A DNA stretch of 10,005 nt from JBDTCO01 sp039923495 (GTDB lineage Bacteria; Myxococcota_A; Polyangia; Palsa-1104): positions 1 through 10,005 of the forward strand of contig JBDTCO010000231.1 in NCBI GenBank assembly GCA_039923495.1. Direction: 5' to 3'. The notes under the pieces were generated by a model. That model searched no databases. It saw only the letters and a list, made by a program, of their open reading frames with translations, and was not told the origin of the DNA. A program made the translations under genes and the position numbers. This document shows positions 5,778 through 10,005 of this stretch, one piece after another; position 1 is the stretch's first letter, and each line of letters starts with the position of its first letter.

Positions 5778-7090
5778 GGCTTCTCCTTGGGGGGCACGAC
5801 GGGTGGAGTCACGCGGCGCAGATCGGACCAGCACGCGTCGTAGTCGGGTTGCAGCACGGGGCTGTCCAGCGCCGCGCGCGTCGGCATGATCACCCAGCGC
5901 GTCTCGAACATGAACGCGAGCGTGTCGACGATCTTGCGCGGGGCGAGCTCGGCGGCGACGGCCCCGTCGTAGGTCGCGGCGTCGGGACCGTGCGCGCTCA
6001 TGCAGTTGTGCAGCGAGGCGCCACCGGGCTGGAAGCCGTCTGCCTTCGCGTCGTACACGCCGTGCACGAGCCCCATGAGCTCGCTCATCACGTTGCGGTG
6101 GAACCACGGCGGACGGAATGTGCCCTCGGCCACCATCCAGCGTGGTGGGAAGATCACGAAGTCGCAGTTGGCGACTCCCGGCGTCTCGCTCGGCGACGTG
6201 AGCACCGTGAAGATCGATGGATCCGGGTGGTCGTAGCTCACCGTGTTGATGGTGTTGAAGCGCGCGAGGTCGTACTTGTACGGCGCGAGGGTGCCGTGCC
6301 ACGCCACGACGTCGAGCGGCGAGCAATCGAGGGTCGTGGCCCAGAGCCCACCCTGGAACTTCTGCACGACGCGCGTGGGCCGCATGACGTCCTCGTACGC
6401 AGCGATGGGAGTGAGGAAGTCGCGCGAGTTGGCGAGCCCGTTCGAGCCGATGGGGCCGAGCTCGGGTAGGCGAAACATCGCGCCGTAGTTCTCGCAGACG
6501 TAGCCGCGCACCTCGCCCGTCACCTCCACACGGAACCGCACGCCGCGCGGGACGACGCCGCACTCGCCGGGTGCGAGGTCGAGGACGCCGAGCTCCGTGA
6601 CGACGCGCAGCACACCGAGCTGCGGCACGAACAGCAGCTCGCCATCAGCGTCGAAGAACACGTCGTCCATCGACCGGTTCGCGGCGTACACGTGGATCGC
6701 CGCCCCCATCATCATGGCCGGCGAGCCGTTGCCACCCACGGTGAACAGCCCCTCGAGCCACGTCGTCGGCTGCGTCGGCAGCGGGAACGCGCTCCAGCGC
6801 ATGCGGTTCGGCGACGGCGGCGCGTCCTCGAACGGACCGCTGCGCAGGGCGCCGATGGGAAGCGGCTCGTAGCGACCATGCGCCGCCGAGGGCCGCAGTC
6901 GATAGAGCCACGAGCGACGGTTCTCGTGTCGCGGCGCCGTGAACGCGGAGCCCGACAGCTGCTCGGCGTAGAGCCCGTGCTGCGCACGCTGCGGCGAGTT
7001 CTGGCCCTGCGGCAGCGCGCCGGGGATTGCTTCCGTGGAGACGTGGTTTCCGAAGCCGGGCTGGTAGCGCATGTCGACAGACGGTATCAT
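5774..7090 (-). CDS. hmgA: Homogentisate 1,2-dioxygenase
   Basis: A 438-residue iron(II) enzyme that opens the ring of homogentisate to maleylacetoacetate in tyrosine and phenylalanine catabolism. The N-terminus has the family signature YQPGFGN...GALPQGQNSPQ, and the C-terminal cupin carries the iron ligands: His331 and Glu337 in FHRNVMSE and His367 in AHGPD. His288 in SYDHPDPSIF corresponds to the active-site base. Length matches bacterial and human enzymes. The ATG at 7090 overlaps the marR stop as ATGA, implying translational coupling; a second ATG at 7072 (MRYQPGFGN) also fits family N-termini and cannot be excluded, but neither has a good Shine-Dalgarno. The downstream gene starts inside its stop codon. 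The start region lies in a strong palindrome that may regulate it. Confidence 0.97.
   Translation of the reverse strand: MIPSVDMRYQPGFGNHVSTEAIPGALPQGQNSPQRAQHGLYAEQLSGSAFTAPRHENRRSWLYRLRPSAAHGRYEPLPIGALRSGPFEDAPPSPNRMRWSAFPLPTQPTTWLEGLFTVGGNGSPAMMMGAAIHVYAANRSMDDVFFDADGELLFVPQLGVLRVVTELGVLDLAPGECGVVPRGVRFRVEVTGEVRGYVCENYGAMFRLPELGPIGSNGLANSRDFLTPIAAYEDVMRPTRVVQKFQGGLWATTLDCSPLDVVAWHGTLAPYKYDLARFNTINTVSYDHPDPSIFTVLTSPSETPGVANCDFVIFPPRWMVAEGTFRPPWFHRNVMSELMGLVHGVYDAKADGFQPGGASLHNCMSAHGPDAATYDGAVAAELAPRKIVDTLAFMFETRWVIMPTRAALDSPVLQPDYDACWSDLRRVTPPVVPPKEKP
5783..5788 (-). promoter_or_regulatory. Shine-Dalgarno AAGGAG of the fumarylacetoacetate hydrolase gene
   Basis: A perfect AAGGAG, 5 bases before GTG at 5777, lies within the last codons of hmgA. 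It fixes the internal GTG as the start and is the strongest ribosome-binding site in the window. Confidence 0.85.
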
Positions 7091-7098
7091 TTGATACC
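7083..7098. promoter_or_regulatory. Perfect palindrome over the marR stop / hmgA start
   Basis: GGTATCATTTGATACC has 7-base perfect arms around a 2-base centre and is conspicuously AT-rich. In the mRNA it can fold as a 6-bp stem (GGUAUC/GAUACC) with loop AAAU, placing the hmgA AUG at the apex. It could be a DNA operator for the adjacent MarR protein, a hairpin that makes hmgA translation depend on upstream ribosomes, or both. Confidence 0.55.
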
Positions 7099-7536
7099 AT
7101 CTTCGCAAGCGAGCGCCGCCGCTTCCACCTTGCGGAGCAGTTTGTCGAGCGCCTTGCGATCGCCAGCGCCGAGCTGGTCGGCGATCCGCTGCTCCACCTC
7201 GAGCGCGGCGGGGATGACCGCGTCGTAGATGCGGCGCCCCTGCGAAGAGAGGCTGAGCCGCAGCGTGCGTCCGTCGCTGACGTCGTCGCGGCGGAGCACG
7301 ACGCGACGCATCGCGAGCGCTCGCGCCGCGCGGCTGATCGTCAGCTTGTCCATGCGCGTGCGATCGACGATCTCCCGCTGGCTCAGCGCGTCGGCCTCGC
7401 CGAGCACGGCGATGACGCGCCACTGTGGCGCGGACAGCTCGTGGCGCGCGTAGGCGCGCTCGATCACCTGGCTCACGACGTGATCGGCCACGGACAGGCG
7501 GTACGGCAGGAACTCGTCGAGGAGGAGACGCGGCAT
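7087..7536 (-). CDS. MarR family transcriptional regulator, probable regulator of the homogentisate operon
   Basis: A 149-residue winged-helix regulator of typical MarR length. N-terminal dimerisation helix LLLDEFLPYRLSVADHVVSQVIERAYA (4-30); DNA-binding domain with APQWRVIAVLGE (36-47), the helix-turn-helix LSQREIVDRTRMDKLTISRAARAL (51-74) and wing RRDDVSDGRTLRLSLSSQG (82-100) including the Asp88/Arg90 typical of the family; C-terminal dimerisation helices follow. It is the first gene of the run and overlaps hmgA by 4 bases, so local control of homogentisate catabolism is the natural reading; the ligand could be homogentisate or another aromatic acid (inference). No Shine-Dalgarno is seen before the ATG at 7536; CACTAT 6 bases upstream may be its -10, inside an imperfect palindrome, as expected for an autorepressor. 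Confidence 0.92.
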   Translation of the reverse strand: MPRLLLDEFLPYRLSVADHVVSQVIERAYARHELSAPQWRVIAVLGEADALSQREIVDRTRMDKLTISRAARALAMRRVVLRRDDVSDGRTLRLSLSSQGRRIYDAVIPAALEVEQRIADQLGAGDRKALDKLLRKVEAAALACEDGIK

Positions 7537-7554
7537 CGGGGCATAGTGCCCGAT
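7535..7554. promoter_or_regulatory. Imperfect palindrome over the candidate marR -10 region
   Basis: ATCGGGGCATAGTGCCCGAT has perfect 6-base outer arms (ATCGGG/CCCGAT) and, in a register shifted by one, GGGCA/TGCCC. It covers CACTAT (minus strand, 7548-7543), a possible -10 lying 6 bases before the marR ATG. An autoregulatory operator is plausible; the sequence is unlike the hmgA-start palindrome. Confidence 0.4.
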
Positions 7555-7649
7555 CTACGGTGCGATGGTGATCGACCGCCGGCGCTCCGGCATGCGCCGC
7601 GAAGGGAACGAGAGCGCGACGATCAGCGAGACGCGCAGGCCGATCGCCG

Positions 7650-7655
7650 TACAAT
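7650..7655 (+). promoter_or_regulatory. Candidate -10 element (TACAAT) of the S51 peptidase gene
   Basis: TACAAT matches five of six bases of TATAAT and ends 5 bases before the ATG at 7661, which would give a leaderless transcript. No good -35 is found; GAGACG at a 16-base spacing is the nearest. Confidence 0.45.
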
Positions 7656-7660
7656 GACGC

Positions 7661-8263
7661 ATGCGCCTCTACCTGTCGTCCTATCGGCTCGGCGACGACG
7701 AAGAGGCCATCCTCGGCCTCGTCCCCGTCGGCAGCCGCGTCGCGGTCAGCGCCAACGCGCTCGACGGCGAGGCTGCGGTGGTGCGCGAGAAGATCGTCTC
7801 GATGGAGCGCGAGCTGTTCGCCTCCCTCGGCTACGTCACTGACGAGCTCGACCTCCGCGCGCACTTCGGCCGCGCCACGCTCCCTGCGGTGTTGAGCCAG
7901 CACGATCTTGTGTGGACCACCGGGGGCAACACCTTCGTGCTCAACACGGCGATCCGCCTGTCGGGCTTCGACGTCGCGCTGCGCGCGCTGCTCGACGACG
8001 ACCTCATCGCGTATGGCGGCTACAGCGCCGGTGCCGTCGTCGCCGGACCTTCGCTCCGCGGCGTCGAGCACGCGGATCCGATCGATGGCTTCCCCTCCGA
8101 CTACCCGTCACGTACGCCCATCTGGAGCGGCATGGGCCTCGTCGACTACGTGGTCGCGCCGCACGCCGGCGATCCACACATCGACGCGATGATCGCAGAG
8201 CTGGCGCACCGCGAGATCCCGTGTCGTCCGCTACGCGACGGCGAGGTCATCATCGTCAGGTAG
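7661..8263 (+). CDS. Peptidase family S51 (dipeptidase E / cyanophycinase-like) protein
   Basis: A 200-residue cytoplasmic protein with the class I glutamine amidotransferase-like fold used by S51 serine peptidases. The chain begins MRLYLSSYRLG, as in PepE-type proteins; LVWTTGGNTFVLNTAIRLSG (83-102) is the diagnostic GGN loop; the nucleophile is Ser122 in YGGYSAGAVVAG, the family nucleophile elbow; His168 in VAPHAGDPH is the probable catalytic His. It is shorter than the roughly 230 residues of E. coli PepE but all core elements appear. PepE cleaves Asp-X dipeptides; whether this homologue shares that specificity cannot be read from sequence. It is divergent from marR across a 124-base gap and converges on the GMC oxidoreductase gene, with 8 bases of overlap at the 3' ends. 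No ribosome-binding site precedes the ATG. Confidence 0.85.
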   Translation: MRLYLSSYRLGDDEEAILGLVPVGSRVAVSANALDGEAAVVREKIVSMERELFASLGYVTDELDLRAHFGRATLPAVLSQHDLVWTTGGNTFVLNTAIRLSGFDVALRALLDDDLIAYGGYSAGAVVAGPSLRGVEHADPIDGFPSDYPSRTPIWSGMGLVDYVVAPHAGDPHIDAMIAELAHREIPCRPLRDGEVIIVR

Positions 8264-9830
8264 CGGACTTCGGCGGCACCTTGCTCATCGCGTGCTCGGC
8301 CATCGCGGTGATCGTGAGGCTCGGGTTGACGCCGAGGTTTGCGGGGATGATGGAGCCATCGACGACGTAGAGGTGCGGGTAGCCGAACACGCGGCTGTCG
8401 ATGTCGACGACGCCGTCCTCCGGCGACACGCCGATGGGGCATCCCCCGAGGATGTGCGCGGTCGTCGCCTTGTTGGTGAGCACCTCGATGAGGCCGCTCT
8501 GCGCGTCGCCGTCCATCTTCGTCGCCATGCGGCGCGCGACCTCGTTGGCGATGGGGAGATACACGGGCGCGCGCGGCCCGTTGCCCGCCTCCGAGTCGAC
8601 CTTCAGCGAAAACGGCCACCACCAGCGACGACGGAGGCGATAGCGCAGGTGGCTGTCGACCGGCTGCATCACGAGCAGGATCGCGGTGCGCACCGCCATG
8701 CCGAACGGCAGCAACGTGCGCAGCGCATCGAGCGGGTGCGTGGCGAGGGCCTTCAACCAGTACATCCAGCGCGGCCACTTGCCACCATCGGTGAGCACGG
8801 TGGACAGGAGCGCGAGCGCGTCCGAGCCCTTCGGGTAGCGACACACCTCGACGTGCGTGTCTGCGTCCACCATCACGCCCGAGGTGATGGCGAGGCCCCG
8901 GGAGTAGTCCACATCGTTGCGGCGCGAGCGCACGCCGAGCAGCGCCTCCGAGTTGGTGCGCACGTAGCTGCCGAGCGCGTCGGACAGCTTCGGCAGCGAG
9001 CCGCGCTGCTTGCATCGCATGAGCAGGCTCGACGTGCCGTACGAACCGGCGGACAGCACGACGCCGCGTGCCGTCAACGTGCGCCGCGGATGGAACAGGC
9101 CCGTCGAGCGCTCGGTGACGACGCGATAACCGCCGTCCTCGCCCATGGGCTGGATGTCGAGCACGCGCGTCTCGGGCAAGATCGTCACGCCGAGCTGCTC
9201 CGCGAGATAAAGGTAGTTCTGGTCGAGCGTGTTCTTCGCACCAACGCGACAGCCGACCATGCAGCCGCCACACGTGGTGCAGCCGGTGCGCGCCGGACCT
9301 TTGCCCACGAAGTACGGATCGGGCACTTCCTTGCCGGGCTCACCGAAGAACACGCCGACCGTGTGCCGCTTGAACGAGCCTGCCTGCCCCATGTCTGCGG
9401 CGACCTCGGCGAGCATGTGGTCGGTCTCGACGAGCACGGGGCTCTCGACGGCGCCGAGCATGCGCTTGGCCGTGTCGTAGTGCGGTGCGAGCGCGGCCTT
9501 CCAGTCCTGGCCGACCCAGCGCGGGTCTTCGAACGCACGCGCGGGAGGCACGAGCAGCGTGTTCGCGTACACGAGGCTGCCGCCGCCGACTCCCGCACCG
9601 TGCAGGAAGAACGCGTCGCGCGTCATCGTCATCTGCAGGATGCCGTACATACCGAGCGCGGGGCGCCACAGGTAACGGCGGAGGTCCCATGTGCTGCGCG
9701 GGAAGTCTTCCTTCCGCCAGCGCTTGCCCATCTCGATGACGGCGACCTTGTAACCGCGCTCGGCCAGCCGCAACGCTGACACCGAGCCACCGAAGCCCGA
9801 GCCGACGACGAGATAGTCGTAGTCGTACAC
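8256..9830 (-). CDS. GMC-family FAD oxidoreductase, cholesterol-oxidase-like
   Basis: A 524-residue FAD enzyme. The dinucleotide-binding GSGFGGSVSALRLAERGYKV starts at residue 10, with GAGVGGGSLVYANTL (78-92) as the second GMC signature; the C-terminal domain has the catalytic pair His459 (TAHILGGC) and Asn502 (GVNPSLTITA), matching His/Asn of cholesterol oxidase and choline dehydrogenase. Overall it resembles the ChoD-like branch annotated as cholesterol oxidase or GMC oxidoreductase, so oxidation of a sterol or other hydrophobic alcohol is likely, but the substrate is unknown. Residues 184-194 hold four cysteines, CxxCxxCxxxC, in ferredoxin-like spacing. A hydrophobic segment at about 373-391 may aid membrane association; there is no signal peptide. 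Start GTG at 9830 gives the usual short N-terminus; TACGCT lies 8 bases upstream. An ATG 28 bases upstream with a good Shine-Dalgarno is in another frame. Confidence 0.9.
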   Translation of the reverse strand: MYDYDYLVVGSGFGGSVSALRLAERGYKVAVIEMGKRWRKEDFPRSTWDLRRYLWRPALGMYGILQMTMTRDAFFLHGAGVGGGSLVYANTLLVPPARAFEDPRWVGQDWKAALAPHYDTAKRMLGAVESPVLVETDHMLAEVAADMGQAGSFKRHTVGVFFGEPGKEVPDPYFVGKGPARTGCTTCGGCMVGCRVGAKNTLDQNYLYLAEQLGVTILPETRVLDIQPMGEDGGYRVVTERSTGLFHPRRTLTARGVVLSAGSYGTSSLLMRCKQRGSLPKLSDALGSYVRTNSEALLGVRSRRNDVDYSRGLAITSGVMVDADTHVEVCRYPKGSDALALLSTVLTDGGKWPRWMYWLKALATHPLDALRTLLPFGMAVRTAILLVMQPVDSHLRYRLRRRWWWPFSLKVDSEAGNGPRAPVYLPIANEVARRMATKMDGDAQSGLIEVLTNKATTAHILGGCPIGVSPEDGVVDIDSRVFGYPHLYVVDGSIIPANLGVNPSLTITAMAEHAMSKVPPKSAT

Positions 9831-9838
9831 GCGCGTCG

Positions 9839-9844
9839 AGCGTA
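9839..9844 (-). promoter_or_regulatory. Candidate -10 element (TACGCT) of the GMC oxidoreductase gene
   Basis: TACGCT on the minus strand ends 8 bases before GTG at 9830. The same octamer GCTACGCT occurs at the same distance before the VF530 start (1320-1327), which makes a shared promoter element worth considering. No -35 was recognised. Confidence 0.25.
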
Positions 9845-9863
9845 GCAGTGTTCGCCATCTTGG

Positions 9864-9869
9864 TCCTTT
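9864..9869 (-). promoter_or_regulatory. Shine-Dalgarno-like AAAGGA before an out-of-frame ATG
   Basis: AAAGGA lies 5 bases before ATG at 9858 on the minus strand. That ATG is not in the frame of the GMC oxidoreductase, whose GTG begins 28 bases later. It may be chance, a lost start after an indel, or a base-calling error. Confidence 0.3.
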
Positions 9870-9905
9870 GCATATCCAACGATGCGTGGCAGCTTGCGCG
9901 CCGAC

Positions 9906-10005
9906 ATGACCCGTTTCGACGAGCTAGGCCTCATTCCACCCCTCCTTCGCGCAGTCCAGGAGGCCGGGTACGACACGCCGACGCCGATCCAGGCTCGCTC
10001 CATCC
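9906..10005 (+). CDS. DEAD-box RNA helicase, N-terminal fragment
   Basis: Only the first 33 codons are inside the window. They carry the Q motif that opens DEAD-box helicases: Phe4, then LGLIPPLLRAVQEAGYDTPTPIQ (7-29) with the invariant Gln29 that reads the adenine of ATP. The very short N-terminus before the motif and the LGL...LLRAVxxxGY spacing are like the RhlE-type bacterial helicases, but the subtype cannot be fixed without the rest. No clear Shine-Dalgarno precedes the ATG. It is divergent from the GMC oxidoreductase gene across 75 bases. Confidence 0.88.
   Translation, partial: MTRFDELGLIPPLLRAVQEAGYDTPTPIQARSI

Noticed and set aside
5778..6563. Upstream extension of the fumarylacetoacetate hydrolase frame, suggesting a larger fusion protein.
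   Set aside because: The extra residues come from another phase of hmgA. A perfect AAGGAG and GTG at 5777 mark the real start.
7091..8071. Upstream extension of the homogentisate dioxygenase frame.
   Set aside because: It runs through marR out of phase and antisense to the S51 gene. Family alignment places the N-terminus at about 7072-7090.
8292..9779. Long plus-strand open frame (495 codons) antisense to the GMC oxidoreductase gene.
   Set aside because: Its product is Arg/His/Ala-rich with no recognisable domain, while the opposite strand encodes a complete GMC protein with all motifs. Typical mirror frame of high-GC DNA.
1..10005. CRISPR arrays, tRNA or rRNA genes, insertion sequences, phage or defence genes.
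   Set aside because: No direct-repeat array, cloverleaf, terminal inverted repeats with a transposase, or defence-domain protein was seen on either strand.

Overview
The window comes from a high-GC Gram-negative bacterium. The GC-rich third codon positions, the lipoprotein signals followed by Gly/Ala/Asp/Ser-rich linkers, the secreted hydrolases and the VF530-type small protein together suggest a Myxococcota (deltaproteobacterial) chromosome. This is inference; no phylogenetic marker gene is complete here. The DNA is densely coding, no gap exceeds about 150 bases, and I see no tRNA, rRNA, CRISPR array, insertion sequence or prophage gene.

Layout. The left edge (1-1194, minus) holds the larger part of a lipoprotein resembling pepsin-family (A1) aspartic peptidases, running off the window. 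Divergent from it are two small plus-strand genes: a VF530-family protein (1336-1548) and a TPR-like protein with a C-terminal membrane anchor (1588-2091). A membrane-anchored transglutaminase-like protein (2113-2658, minus) and a DUF4261 protein (2764-3537, plus) are divergent from each other. The centre (3515-7536, minus) is one apparent transcription unit: marR-type regulator, homogentisate 1,2-dioxygenase and fumarylacetoacetate hydrolase, joined by 4-base start/stop overlaps, then a GH18 chitinase-like lipoprotein 31 bases further on. To the right are an S51 peptidase (7661-8263, plus), a convergent GMC/cholesterol-oxidase-like flavoprotein (8256-9830, minus) and the first 33 codons of a DEAD-box RNA helicase (9906 onward, plus).

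Functionally, the central unit covers two steps of tyrosine/phenylalanine breakdown: ring opening of homogentisate and hydrolysis of fumarylacetoacetate. The isomerase between them and 4-hydroxyphenylpyruvate dioxygenase are absent from the window. A 7-bp-arm palindrome sits exactly on the marR-stop/hmgA-start junction, and a second, different palindrome covers the likely marR -10 region.

Most distinctive are the pepsin-like lipoprotein, with substitutions at several otherwise conserved active-site positions, and a recurring arrangement in which a -10-like hexamer lies only 5-8 bases before the start codon and no Shine-Dalgarno is seen, suggesting leaderless mRNAs. I do not see a defence or mobile system.
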